A DNA stretch of 64,000 bases from Bacteroidia bacterium (GCA_022842625.1 JALHPG010000006.1:1-64000); one strand, 5' to 3'. Positions 47,014 through 57,392 are shown, counted from the stretch's first letter. Numbers and translations: made by a program. The notes: generated by a model not told the origin, from the letters alone.

Positions 47014-47328
47014 ATGTTTTCAATATTTAAAAATTTATTCAAGTCTACCGCAGTTGACCTTTCACAATTGATCAAAGACGGTGCAGCTATTATTGATGTA
47101 AGAAGTAAGGCTGAGTTTGCCACAGGGCATGTAAAAGGCTCTATTAATATTCCTTTAGAACAAATAGCATCTAATGCCGATAAATTAAAAAAGCATACTG
47201 CAATTATTGTTTGTTGCCGTAGTGGTAACCGAAGCGGTATGGCACAACGCACATTACAATCTAAAGGCCTTAAAAATGTAACAAACGGCGGAAGCTGGCA
47301 AAATGTAAATCAATATATCGTAAAATAA
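47014..47328 (+). CDS. Single-domain rhodanese
   Basis: IDVRSKAEFATGHVKGSINIPLEQI, CCRSGNRSGMA; start moved from 46948. Confidence 0.85.
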   Translation: MFSIFKNLFKSTAVDLSQLIKDGAAIIDVRSKAEFATGHVKGSINIPLEQIASNADKLKKHTAIIVCCRSGNRSGMAQRTLQSKGLKNVTNGGSWQNVNQYIVK

Positions 47329-47329
47329 T

Positions 47330-48166
47330 ATGGAATCATTAAAAGTTTTAATACCAACCGATTTTTCAGTACAGGCCGAATATGCTTATCTGATGGTTAA
47401 AAAGCTGGAAGAAAAAATTCCGGTAGAAATTCATTTCCTACACGTACTTAACGTGCCAGACACAGTAACCATGAACAAGAATGGGGTTATTGAAACCTGT
47501 GGCGAAATTAATGTTGATTTTGTGGTTTCGCAAAAAGACATTGCAATAAGAAAATTAAATAACCTTAAGACTTTATATGGTGAAAATATAAAGACACATT
47601 TTGAATTAGGAAAGGTTACCACTAAGATCGTTTCTTATTCTGAAGAGAATAAATTTGATCTTGTAGTAATGGGTACAAAAGGTGCTTGGGGTTTAAAGGA
47701 AAAACTTTCAGGATCAGAAACACAGATCATTGCTCGTCAATCAAAAATTCCATTGTTGTCTTTAATGTGCGATCGATCAGATCTAATAATTGAAAATATT
47801 TTATTAGTACATGATTTCACGAATCCTAAAAATGAAAATCTGGCTTTACTTCAGAAGTTGATCAAAGCCTTCAATACCAAAGTACATTTATTGCAAATTT
47901 CATCTCGTAATACCGACGATGGAAATAAAGCGGCATTTGCAGGTATGGATACATTTGCAAGTCTTAACGGAATTAGCAATTTCGAAAAACATATTTTGAG
48001 CGACAAGGATATTGAAAACGGAGTAATTCATTTTAATCAAATGCATGAAATGGATATTATTTGTATTGGTACTCACGGTAAAGGTGGTTTGTTCCACACT
48101 AGTGCAACCGAAAAATTGATCAATCACTTATTTAAACCAATTATTTCTTATCAATTAAAAAATTAA
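47330..48166 (+). CDS. Universal stress protein (UspA) family
   Basis: LIPTDFSVQAEYAY, VVMGTKGAWGLKEKLSGSETQ. Confidence 0.85.
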   Translation: MESLKVLIPTDFSVQAEYAYLMVKKLEEKIPVEIHFLHVLNVPDTVTMNKNGVIETCGEINVDFVVSQKDIAIRKLNNLKTLYGENIKTHFELGKVTTKIVSYSEENKFDLVVMGTKGAWGLKEKLSGSETQIIARQSKIPLLSLMCDRSDLIIENILLVHDFTNPKNENLALLQKLIKAFNTKVHLLQISSRNTDDGNKAAFAGMDTFASLNGISNFEKHILSDKDIENGVIHFNQMHEMDIICIGTHGKGGLFHTSATEKLINHLFKPIISYQLKN

Positions 48167-48172
48167 TTATTT

Positions 48173-48730
48173 ATGATCGAATTTATTAGTCAACCCTGGA
48201 CCTGGTGGGTGTCAGGCATTATAATTGCCAGTACCATGTTTTTGTTATTATATTTCGGACAATCCTTTGGATTCTCTTCTAATTTAAGAACAATATGTTC
48301 CGCTGCAGGCGGAGGAAAATTTGTGAAGTTTTTCGATTTTAACTGGCGATCACAATTATGGAATTTAGTTTTCCTTGTTGGTGCAATATTAGGAGGTTTT
48401 ATTGCGAAACAATTTCTTTCTGATGGCGCACCTGTTGCTATTTCAGAAAACACAATTAGCGATCTGGCTAAATTAGGAATATCAGCACCTACATCCGCAC
48501 AACCAAATGAATTGTTTAGCATGGAAGCTTTATTTTCACTAAAAGGATTTCTTATTCTTGCACTTGGCGGTTTAATGGTAGGCTTTGGTTCTCGTTATGC
48601 CGGTGGCTGCACCTCTGGACATGCAATTAGCGGCTTGTCCGATCTTCAACTGCCTTCGTTAATTGCAGTGATCGGTTTTTTTATTGGTGGTTTATTAATG
48701 ACGTTTGTTTTATTCCCTTTAATATTTTAA
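48173..48730 (+). CDS. YeeE/YedE-family transporter subunit
   Basis: GGLMVGFGSRYAGGCTSGHAISGLSDLQ. Confidence 0.9.
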   Translation: MIEFISQPWTWWVSGIIIASTMFLLLYFGQSFGFSSNLRTICSAAGGGKFVKFFDFNWRSQLWNLVFLVGAILGGFIAKQFLSDGAPVAISENTISDLAKLGISAPTSAQPNELFSMEALFSLKGFLILALGGLMVGFGSRYAGGCTSGHAISGLSDLQLPSLIAVIGFFIGGLLMTFVLFPLIF

Positions 48731-48734
48731 GAAA

Positions 48735-49148
48735 ATGAAATTTATAAAATTTTTAGTACTAGGTACTTTGTTCGGAATTGTAATGGCTAAATCAGAAGCG
48801 TTTTCTTGGTTTCGAATTCAGGAAATGTTTCGCTTTCAGGCATTTCATATGTATGGTATAATTGGAACCGCAGTTATACTTGGTGCAATTGGCGTTGCGC
48901 TGATCAAAAAATATCAAATCCGTGATATTGCCGGTAACCCGATCAATTTTTTTCCAAAAGAAAAATCTGTGATGCGCTATTTAATTGGCGGTACGATTTT
49001 TGGTTTAGGCTGGGCGCTTAGTGGCGCTTGTCCCGGACCAATGGTTGTAAACATTGGTTACGGTTATCTCTCCATGATCGTAGTTTTTGTGTTTGCAATT
49101 GTTGGAACGTATTTATACGGAATAATAAAAGATAAACTCCCTCATTAA
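48735..49148 (+). CDS. YeeE/YedE-family transporter subunit
   Basis: GGTIFGLGWALSGACPGP. Confidence 0.9.
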   Translation: MKFIKFLVLGTLFGIVMAKSEAFSWFRIQEMFRFQAFHMYGIIGTAVILGAIGVALIKKYQIRDIAGNPINFFPKEKSVMRYLIGGTIFGLGWALSGACPGPMVVNIGYGYLSMIVVFVFAIVGTYLYGIIKDKLPH

Positions 49149-49165
49149 TTATAATAAACAAGGTT

Positions 49166-50272
49166 ATGAGCAACGAAAAAAATACAGATAATCCCTTAGC
49201 GCCGGTAGTTATTAAACTGAGCAATATCATTATTGTGTTAGTGGTTCTGCTTATTGCTTTACTTATTCTATTTGCGGTTTTTGTGCCGGCACCTAAGGCA
49301 GAAAAGAAAATTGAAATAGAAGCCCCTGTGCCTGATCAATATGGAAATTTTTCAGATGCAGCTAAAGAAAAAGCGAAAGAAATTTCTGTAGCAAGTTTAT
49401 TCTGGCAAGCCCCCGATGTTAGCACCTTAGAAGCTGATCCAAAAAAGGAAGAAATACTTTATGGAAAAGATCTTATTGCGCACACCGCAGATTATTTTGG
49501 ACCAAAAGGAAAAGTGTTTCTTGCTTCAACAAATGGAATGAACTGTCAGAATTGTCACTTGGATGCAGGGACAAAAGTATTTGGAAACAATTATTCTGCC
49601 GTAGCGTCAACTTATCCAAAATTCAGAGCGCGTTCGGGTGCAATTGAAAATATGTACAAGCGTGTTAATGATTGTTTTGAAAGAAGTTTAAATGGAAAAG
49701 GTTTGGATACAAACTCCAAAGAAATGCAAGCAATTGTATCTTATATAAAATGGTTGGGTAAAGATGTTGCAAAAGGAACTAAGCCTGAGGGTTCAGGTTT
49801 TAAAGACTTAAAGTTTTTAGATAGAGCATCCGATCCTGAAAAAGGAAAATTGGTTTACACTTCTAAATGTCAAAGTTGTCATCAGGCTAATGGCGAAGGT
49901 GTTTTGAACGGAGATAAAACAGCATTTACGTATCCACCTCTTTGGGGTTCGAATAGTTATAACGATGGCGCAGGTTTATACCGCATGTCTAACTTCGCTA
50001 AATTTGTAAAATATAACATGCCGTTAGGCGCTTCGCATGATGCAACGCAATTAAGCGATGAGGAAGCCTGGGATGTTGCTGCCTTTGTGAATTCACAACC
50101 ACGCCCTAAAAAAGACATTAAAAAAGACTGGCCAAAAATAGAAGAAAAACCTTTCGATCATCCGTTTGGCCCATACAAAGACGGATTCAGTGAGAAGCAA
50201 CATAAATTTGGCCCATTTAAACCAATTAAAGAAAAATTGGATGAAATGAAAAAAGCAAAGAAAAAAGTTTAA
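49166..50272 (+). CDS. Diheme cytochrome c, TsdA-like thiosulfate dehydrogenase
   Basis: CQNCH and CQSCH; FRARSGAIENMYKRVNDCFERSLNGKGLD, AIVSYIKWLGKDV. Confidence 0.8.
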   Translation: MSNEKNTDNPLAPVVIKLSNIIIVLVVLLIALLILFAVFVPAPKAEKKIEIEAPVPDQYGNFSDAAKEKAKEISVASLFWQAPDVSTLEADPKKEEILYGKDLIAHTADYFGPKGKVFLASTNGMNCQNCHLDAGTKVFGNNYSAVASTYPKFRARSGAIENMYKRVNDCFERSLNGKGLDTNSKEMQAIVSYIKWLGKDVAKGTKPEGSGFKDLKFLDRASDPEKGKLVYTSKCQSCHQANGEGVLNGDKTAFTYPPLWGSNSYNDGAGLYRMSNFAKFVKYNMPLGASHDATQLSDEEAWDVAAFVNSQPRPKKDIKKDWPKIEEKPFDHPFGPYKDGFSEKQHKFGPFKPIKEKLDEMKKAKKKV

Positions 50273-50288
50273 CCATTAATAATTTAAT

Positions 50289-50720
50289 ATGAAAAAAATT
50301 ACATTTTTACTTTTGTTGTTGTTTATTAATTATTCATCGTTGATGCGTGCGCAAAACAAATCCGAAGTAAAACCTGAGCACAAGATCATTTTTCAATTAA
50401 CAACCGGTGATACCACAGCGCATAAACAACTGATGAAACAATTTGGCAACATGTTGAGTGTTTCACCAACAACAAAAATTGAAGTGGTTTGTCATGGTGC
50501 AGGTTTGGAAATGTTAGTTATTGGTAAAACAATAGTTGAAGATAAGATCAAATTGTTTTCAGAAAAAGGCATAGTGTTTAATGCTTGTGAATTTTCTATT
50601 AAAGAACGAAAAGTAGATCGTACTCAAATCATAAAGTCGGCCGGGTTTGTTCCTGCCGGAATAATTGAAATTGTAAGTAAGCAAGAACAAGGCTGGAGTT
50701 ATATTAAAGCAGGAAACTAA
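50289..50720 (+). CDS. Exported DsrE-family protein
   Basis: Signal peptide; KIEVVCHGAGLEMLV...KGIVFNACEFSIKER. Confidence 0.75.
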   Translation: MKKITFLLLLLFINYSSLMRAQNKSEVKPEHKIIFQLTTGDTTAHKQLMKQFGNMLSVSPTTKIEVVCHGAGLEMLVIGKTIVEDKIKLFSEKGIVFNACEFSIKERKVDRTQIIKSAGFVPAGIIEIVSKQEQGWSYIKAGN

Positions 50721-50750
50721 TCAACCTTATTTCCCTTCATTAAAAAAAAC

Positions 50751-52169
50751 ATGAAAAATTATTTTACGGGAATATTTTTCCTACTAACAACCTATACCTT
50801 TTCTCAAGAAAATCAGCTGCATCATGATGGGGTTGATAAGCACCATTTATCTCTAAAACCAAAAGATTCGGTTTGTTTAAAAGATTGTTTTTTAAAAGCT
50901 CATTGGGAAGCACATACACGTTCGTTTTTTATGGCTACCATCAATGACGGCGCCTTAAAAGACGATTACGCTTTGGCCTCTGGTGCCGGTATTGGACTAC
51001 TTACTAAGCCCATTTATGGTTTTCAGGTTGGTGTTAGTGGTTTTTTTATTTATAATATACTCTCCTCAAATATCGACAAACCCGATACACTCACAAACAC
51101 TTCAAATCGTTACGAACTAGGTTTGTTTGATGTGGAAAATCCGAGTAATCGAAATGATCTTGATCGATTGGAAGAACTCTACTTAAAATACAATCTCTCT
51201 AAGAGCGCCATTACTGTTGGTAAAATAAACATCAACACCCCATTCATTAATCCCCAAGATGGACGCATGCGTCCAACAATTGCTGAAGGTGTTTGGTTGA
51301 ATATCAACGAATCAAAAAAATTTGGTATAAATGGCGGATGGATCTGGGACGTTTCGCCACGATCAACGGCACATTGGTTCACCTTAGCAAACTCCATGGG
51401 GATAAATCCTTCAGGGGTTAATACAGATGGAAGTAAATCAGAATATCATGACAATGTATTAAGCGCAGGAATGGCCATTGCAAATGTTTACTTTAAACCA
51501 AACGATAAATTAAAGATCAATTTATGGAATGGATTACTGGATAATGTAATGAACACCGGCATGATCGAAATAAATACAAACCAAAAAATAAATGAAACTT
51601 CACAAGTATACCAAGGTTTAATCTTTTTGCACCAGAACTCCATAAATCATGGTGGAAATATCGACCAAAAAAAGACCTACTTTAACGAAGGAGTACAATC
51701 AAATGTTATAAGTGCTCAATTAGGTATAAAAACCAAACGCAATAATACATCTTTAAACTATACCCACATTACGGGAGATGGCAGATACCTTATGCCGCGC
51801 GAGTGGGGCAAAGAACCATTTTATACCTTCTTGCCTCGCGAAAGAAATGAAGGTTTAGGGAATGTGCATGCCATGACGGTAAAGACATCTGCTAATTTAT
51901 ATAACGGACGCTTAAAAACCGGATTAGGATACGGCTATTATTTATTACCCGATGTAAAAAACTATCGATTAAATAAATATGGAATGCCTTCTTATCACCA
52001 ACTAAACCTTGACGCTTCCTACAACTTTACTAATTTTTTAAAAGGACTTGAGTTGCGCGTGCTAATTGTAGGTAAATTAAACGAAGGCGAAACCTACAAT
52101 AACTTAAAATATATTTACAACAAGGTTAATTTAATTAACTTTAATTTTATACTCGATTTTAAAATCTAA
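50751..52169 (+). CDS. Outer-membrane porin-like beta-barrel
   Basis: Signal peptide, amphipathic strands, ends INFNFILDFKI. Confidence 0.6.
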   Translation: MKNYFTGIFFLLTTYTFSQENQLHHDGVDKHHLSLKPKDSVCLKDCFLKAHWEAHTRSFFMATINDGALKDDYALASGAGIGLLTKPIYGFQVGVSGFFIYNILSSNIDKPDTLTNTSNRYELGLFDVENPSNRNDLDRLEELYLKYNLSKSAITVGKININTPFINPQDGRMRPTIAEGVWLNINESKKFGINGGWIWDVSPRSTAHWFTLANSMGINPSGVNTDGSKSEYHDNVLSAGMAIANVYFKPNDKLKINLWNGLLDNVMNTGMIEINTNQKINETSQVYQGLIFLHQNSINHGGNIDQKKTYFNEGVQSNVISAQLGIKTKRNNTSLNYTHITGDGRYLMPREWGKEPFYTFLPRERNEGLGNVHAMTVKTSANLYNGRLKTGLGYGYYLLPDVKNYRLNKYGMPSYHQLNLDASYNFTNFLKGLELRVLIVGKLNEGETYNNLKYIYNKVNLINFNFILDFKI

Positions 52170-52187
52170 CACCTCAAATAGCGAATA

Positions 52188-53906
52188 ATGGAAAATAAAA
52201 AAGATATACTATCAGACAACAGAAGAGATTTCTTAAAGAAGTCTGCTTTGGCAGGAATGGCAGCGGTTTTAACACCTGTAACAAGTCTAGTTGCAAATAA
52301 TTCATTGTCGGAAGAGGCAAATGATGCGATCAGTCAATCAGGTAAAAACAAAAGTCAAAAAGTTACATTTTTGATCACTACCGATATTCATTCGCAGTTA
52401 AATTCGCATGACGAATTTTTTTGGGAAAACAATACAGCGGTTTATAAAAAACGCGGAGGTATGGCAGTTTTAAAAACCATGATAGAATCTTTTCGTAAAC
52501 AAAACCCAGCAAATACAATTTTGTATGATGGCGGTGATTTTTTTCATGGCCATGCAGTTGCGTCTCTTACAGAGGGAGAGGCACTTATTCCTATTTTTAA
52601 TAATTTAAATTACGACCTCATGTTGCCCGGAAACTGGGAAGTGGTTTATAAGAAGAAAAAAATGTTGTATGATCTTGGACATGTGAATGCTGCAAAAATT
52701 TGCGCTAACATGTGGCATAAAACAACTGATGCTGATAATGGGGAATTAGTTTATCCTCCTTATTGGATAAAATATATTGGCGGCGTAAAAATTGGTGTTA
52801 TCGGTTATACCGATCATTTGATCCCAAAACGTCAATCACCGGCATACAGCGAGGGTTTGCGATTTGATCATGCTGACGTGAATATCGCTAAATATGTAAA
52901 GTTATTAAGAGAAACTGAAGGTTGTGCTGTTGTTATTGTGGCAACGCATATGGGCTTGGCGCAACAAGTGGGCTTGGCTAATAATCCTGCCTCAGAAGGT
53001 GTTGATATTATTATGGGAGCAGATACGCATGAGCGTGTGCGCGTTCCTATTCAAGGAAAATATACTAAGGTTATTGAGTGCGGAGCCTTTGGTTCTTTTT
53101 TAGGAAAATTAGATCTGACAATTGAAAATGGTAAATTAATAAATACAGAATATCAGTTATTGGATGTTGACCCCGCAAAATATCCTGCTGATAAAGAAAT
53201 GCAAGGCTTAGTGGAAAAAGCATATGAGCCATTTAAAAAAGAATTACAAGTTGTTATTGGTACCAGTAAAACTCCTTTAGTGCGTTATTTTGTTATGGAA
53301 ACGCCAATGGATAATTTAATTACCGATGCAGTTAAATGGAAATTTAAACCGGATATTGCCTTGTCTAATGGCTTTAGATTTTGTCAGCCTTTGGCCGTAG
53401 ATCCAAAAACAGGCCTGGCAACAATCACTAAAGAATTTTTATGGAACATGTTACCTGTTAACAGTGAAGCTAAAACAGGAATTGTTACCGGGAAACAAAT
53501 TTGGGATTGGTTAGAAAAAGAATTACAAAATGCATTTGCCAAAGATCCTTCTAAACGTTTTGGAGGTTGGTTTGTTCGCTATAATGGCATGGAGGTTAAT
53601 TTTACCATTGGTAACGAATTTGGAAAACGTGTGAATTCGGTTAAGGTTGGGGGTGCTCCAATTGACCTCGCAAAAGAATATAGTATTGTGGCTTGTGAAC
53701 GTGAAGGCGATCCGGATGATACCTTGTGCAGAATAGAACATGTTAAAAATCCAAAAAAATCACCTTTTTTAATGCACGATGTGATCACTGATTACTTGAA
53801 AGAGCATTCACCGGTTGCTCCGATCATTGAAGGCAGAGCTGTTGCGACAGACGAACCAAAAACGTTACTTACTCAGCTTAAAGGAACATCCTATGAGTTT
53901 AAATAG
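52188..53906 (+). CDS. SoxB-like thiosulfohydrolase / 5'-nucleotidase superfamily
   Basis: Tat-like RRDFLKKSALAGMAAV; TTDIHSQ, DGGDFFHGHAVASLTEGEALIPIFNNLNYDLMLPGNWE. Confidence 0.8.
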   Translation: MENKKDILSDNRRDFLKKSALAGMAAVLTPVTSLVANNSLSEEANDAISQSGKNKSQKVTFLITTDIHSQLNSHDEFFWENNTAVYKKRGGMAVLKTMIESFRKQNPANTILYDGGDFFHGHAVASLTEGEALIPIFNNLNYDLMLPGNWEVVYKKKKMLYDLGHVNAAKICANMWHKTTDADNGELVYPPYWIKYIGGVKIGVIGYTDHLIPKRQSPAYSEGLRFDHADVNIAKYVKLLRETEGCAVVIVATHMGLAQQVGLANNPASEGVDIIMGADTHERVRVPIQGKYTKVIECGAFGSFLGKLDLTIENGKLINTEYQLLDVDPAKYPADKEMQGLVEKAYEPFKKELQVVIGTSKTPLVRYFVMETPMDNLITDAVKWKFKPDIALSNGFRFCQPLAVDPKTGLATITKEFLWNMLPVNSEAKTGIVTGKQIWDWLEKELQNAFAKDPSKRFGGWFVRYNGMEVNFTIGNEFGKRVNSVKVGGAPIDLAKEYSIVACEREGDPDDTLCRIEHVKNPKKSPFLMHDVITDYLKEHSPVAPIIEGRAVATDEPKTLLTQLKGTSYEFK

Positions 53907-53937
53907 TTTATTGCGGTTTTATTTTTAATTTTACTTT

Positions 53938-54570
53938 ATGGTAAGCATTAAAGAAAAGCTGAAACACATTCTCGAAGAAAAATTGATAGATGAAATAGTT
54001 TCTATCGGAAACGTAATGAGCTTTAAAGAAGGGGATGTGATAATGGAATATGGCAAAAAAATAAAATTTATGCCATTGATCTTAAGCGGAACAATAAGAG
54101 TAATGAGAAGAGATGAAGAGGATCGCGAAATTCTTTTATATTATTTAAGTTCAAACGAAAGTTGCGCAATGGCGTATACTTGTTGCATGGAGGCTCGCAA
54201 AAGCGAAATAAAAGCAATTGCAGAAGACACGGTTGAACTGATCGGCATTCCGCACGAAAAGTTAGATGAGTGGCTCGTAAAATATCCAAGCTGGAAAAGT
54301 TATATTTTTAATAGTTTTACCCAAAGGTTTAATGAGCTATTGAAGTCCTTAGAGAGTATAGCGTTTCATAAGTTGGATGAGCGTTTAATAAAATACCTTA
54401 AAAACAAAACCAAGGTTACTGGCAAGTCGTCTATTCTTTTATCGCATAATCAAATTGCAGAGGAGATGGGAACAAGCAGGGTAGTAATTTCGCGACTATT
54501 AAAGCAGCTTGAAAATGATAAAAAATTAGTTCTTTATCGAAACGAAATTAAATTATTAAGCTCTTTTTAA
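53938..54570 (+). CDS. Crp/Fnr-family regulator
   Basis: C-terminal HTH LSHNQIAEEMGTSRVVISRLLKQLE. Confidence 0.9.
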   Translation: MVSIKEKLKHILEEKLIDEIVSIGNVMSFKEGDVIMEYGKKIKFMPLILSGTIRVMRRDEEDREILLYYLSSNESCAMAYTCCMEARKSEIKAIAEDTVELIGIPHEKLDEWLVKYPSWKSYIFNSFTQRFNELLKSLESIAFHKLDERLIKYLKNKTKVTGKSSILLSHNQIAEEMGTSRVVISRLLKQLENDKKLVLYRNEIKLLSSF

Positions 54571-54636
54571 AAGTTATAAATAGTTAACTTCTGTTTTTTT
54601 TTTGCTTGCCATAAGATTAAAAATTACCTTGCAAGT

Positions 54637-56142
54637 ATGAATAAACCCCATTTCCATAAATTAAAAATTATAGATCTCGGTATTGGCACCTATCACGAAA
54701 GTAATATCTTTCTCAGAGCAGATAGTCACGTTGTTACTTCTGAGGGGTTTGCTGCTCTAACACGGGTTGTAGTTCATAAGAACGGAAATAAAATAGTGGC
54801 CACATTAAATATCATTCATTCCGATTTACTTAAAGATGGTGAAACCAGTTTGTCGCAAGAGGCTATGGAACGATTGGGAGTTAATCATGGCGACACGGTT
54901 ACCATTTCTCATCTTCAACCAATTGAATCGTTGAAGTATGTGCGGGCAAAAATGTATAAACAAGAGTTGAATGATCACGCTTTTAAAGCAATTATTAATG
55001 ATGTTGTTGCCGGCTATTATTCTAATATAGAAATTGCAGCATTGGTTTCTTGCTGTGCGGGAAACAACTTATCGGTAAATGAAATCATTGGCTTAACAAA
55101 GGCTATGATAGGAGCCGGAAGTAAAATGAGCTGGAATAAAAAAATGATCCTTGATAAACATTGTGTTGGTGGTTTACCCGGAAACAGAACTACACCTATT
55201 GTTGTAAGTATTATTGCCGCTGCCGGATTAACAATTCCTAAAACATCATCACGAGCTATTACATCACCGGCAGGAACTGCGGATACAATGGAAACGATGA
55301 CCAATGTTAATTTGACCATTGAGCAAATAAAACAAGTAATAGAAAAAGAAGGCGGTTGCATCGTGTGGGGTGGTGCGGTAAAATTAAGTCCTGCTGATGA
55401 TCTATTGATTGCGGTTGAAAAATCTTTGGATATTGACAGCGAAGGACAAATGGTGGCTTCTGTACTTTCTAAAAAAGCTGCTGCAGGCTCTACTCACGTT
55501 TTAATAGACATTCCTGTTGGTCCAACTGCTAAGGTTCGTTCGCAAGAAGAAGCATTAAGACTTCAATATTATTTTAATGCCGTTAGCCAGGCAATTGGTA
55601 TACAAACAGAAGTTATTATTACCGATGGGACACAACCGGTTGGAAGAGGCATTGGCCCTTCGTTAGAGGCGATGGATGTTTTAGCTGTTTTAAAAAATGC
55701 TATTGATGCGCCTGCTGATCTAAAAGAACGTGCCATTTCACTTTCTGCCGCGTTATTAAAAATGTCGGGAAATTATGCCGATGGAACAGAAACTTTAATT
55801 GCAAGATCTACTCTTGAAAGCGGAGAGGCTTATAAAAAATTTATTGCTATTTGTAATGCGCAAGGCGGTTTTAAAGAGCCGAAATATGCTACATACAATC
55901 ATGAGGTGTTTTCTGAAAAAGAAGGAATTGTAAAATCAATTGATAATCGCAAATTAGCTCGCATTGCAAAATTAGCGGGTGCTCCAATTTCTCCATCTGC
56001 CGGTGTTTTATTTTTGGCGCCAATAGGTAAACAAATAAAAAAAGGCGATCTGCTTTTCAAGATCTATTCTGAATCTTTTGGTGAATTAGAATACGCAAAG
56101 GAATATTTAAACTGTCTTAAAGAATTAATTGTAGTAGGATGA
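54637..56142 (+). CDS. Long-form thymidine phosphorylase / AMP phosphorylase family
   Basis: KMILDKHCVGGLPGNRTTPIVVSIIAAAGL; 501 aa with extra N-terminal domain. Confidence 0.85.
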   Translation: MNKPHFHKLKIIDLGIGTYHESNIFLRADSHVVTSEGFAALTRVVVHKNGNKIVATLNIIHSDLLKDGETSLSQEAMERLGVNHGDTVTISHLQPIESLKYVRAKMYKQELNDHAFKAIINDVVAGYYSNIEIAALVSCCAGNNLSVNEIIGLTKAMIGAGSKMSWNKKMILDKHCVGGLPGNRTTPIVVSIIAAAGLTIPKTSSRAITSPAGTADTMETMTNVNLTIEQIKQVIEKEGGCIVWGGAVKLSPADDLLIAVEKSLDIDSEGQMVASVLSKKAAAGSTHVLIDIPVGPTAKVRSQEEALRLQYYFNAVSQAIGIQTEVIITDGTQPVGRGIGPSLEAMDVLAVLKNAIDAPADLKERAISLSAALLKMSGNYADGTETLIARSTLESGEAYKKFIAICNAQGGFKEPKYATYNHEVFSEKEGIVKSIDNRKLARIAKLAGAPISPSAGVLFLAPIGKQIKKGDLLFKIYSESFGELEYAKEYLNCLKELIVVG

Positions 56143-57023
56143 TGAAGCCAATTGTTTTTTCAATGCCCGGAAATGAATTACTTTCTGAATCGATCCTAAT
56201 TGGATTAGAGGGAGAGCGCGGCAATTTTACAGAACGACAATTTCCGGATGGCGAGACCTATATTAGAATTTTAAGTAACGTGGAGGAGAAAGAGGTTATT
56301 GTTGTTTGCACACTTCACGAACCAAACCCTAAACTATTACCACTATTTTTTATTTGCAAATTATTAAAAGACTTAAAGGCAAGATCGATCTGTTTAGTAG
56401 TTCCTTATTTATCATACATGCGCCAGGATAAACAATTTAATTCAGGAGAGGCAATTACTTCAGATTATTTCGCACAACTAATCTCATCATTCGCTGATCG
56501 TCTTATAACTATCGATCCGCATTTACATCGCAGAAGTTCGATGAATGAAATTTACTCCATACCATGCAATGTTTTACATTCCGCAAAATTAATTTCGAGT
56601 TGGATTAAAAACAACATTCAAAAACCATTATTAATTGGTCCGGATAGTGAAAGTGAACAATGGGTTTCGGAAGTAGCTAAAGATGCCGGTGCGCCATACA
56701 TTGTTTTAGAAAAGTTGAGGAGAGGAGATAATGAGGTAGAGGTTTCTATTCCGCAAACAGAAAAATATAAAGATCATACGCCTGTGCTAGTTGATGATAT
56801 TATTTCTACAGCACGCACAATGATCGAAACTTTAGAGCATCTTAAACACGCAAAAATGAAACCTGCAATTTGTATAGGTGTGCATGCGGTTTTTGCCAAC
56901 CTTGCCTATGATGAACTAATTAAAGCGGGCGCAAAAGAGGTTGTTACCTGTAATACGATCCCTCACAACAGTAATAAAATAGATGTCTCAAAAATACTTA
57001 TTGATAGCTACAAAAATCAATAA
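56139..57023 (+). CDS. Ribose-phosphate pyrophosphokinase-like (PRPP synthetase)
   Basis: ERQFPDGETYIRI, YLSYMRQDKQF, PVLVDDIISTARTM; ATGA overlap with previous gene. Confidence 0.85.
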   Translation: MMKPIVFSMPGNELLSESILIGLEGERGNFTERQFPDGETYIRILSNVEEKEVIVVCTLHEPNPKLLPLFFICKLLKDLKARSICLVVPYLSYMRQDKQFNSGEAITSDYFAQLISSFADRLITIDPHLHRRSSMNEIYSIPCNVLHSAKLISSWIKNNIQKPLLIGPDSESEQWVSEVAKDAGAPYIVLEKLRRGDNEVEVSIPQTEKYKDHTPVLVDDIISTARTMIETLEHLKHAKMKPAICIGVHAVFANLAYDELIKAGAKEVVTCNTIPHNSNKIDVSKILIDSYKNQ

Positions 57024-57032
57024 TATTTGTTT

Positions 57033-57392
57033 TTAGATATTGCTCAATTCTAAACCTTCTTCATTCTGTTTTTTTAGTGACCAACTGTCTGTATAAGTAG
57101 TTTCCAACCAAGTTCTGCCTGATTTACGAAATATTTGTGCTGATAGTTTGAATTTTTCATCAAATTGTTTTTCCAATTCTGAAACAAGTGTATTTTCACT
57201 AAACATAATAGCGCTGTCTTTTTCAGATGCGCTTATAACAAAGTCATCGGTAATAATATCTTTTTTTAAAGATCCCTGATCAATTTTATGTTTTTTCTTA
57301 AAAAACTCTATCTTAAGGAACGGGAATTGTTCACTAAACTTCTTTTTAATTTCAGATACCTGAACGGGCTTATCTACTTTAATAATTGTCAT
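57033..57392 (-). CDS. Hypothetical protein
   Basis: ORF; start MTIIKVDKPVQ at 57392 fits the predicted promoter. Confidence 0.6.
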   Translation of the reverse strand: MTIIKVDKPVQVSEIKKKFSEQFPFLKIEFFKKKHKIDQGSLKKDIITDDFVISASEKDSAIMFSENTLVSELEKQFDEKFKLSAQIFRKSGRTWLETTYTDSWSLKKQNEEGLELSNI

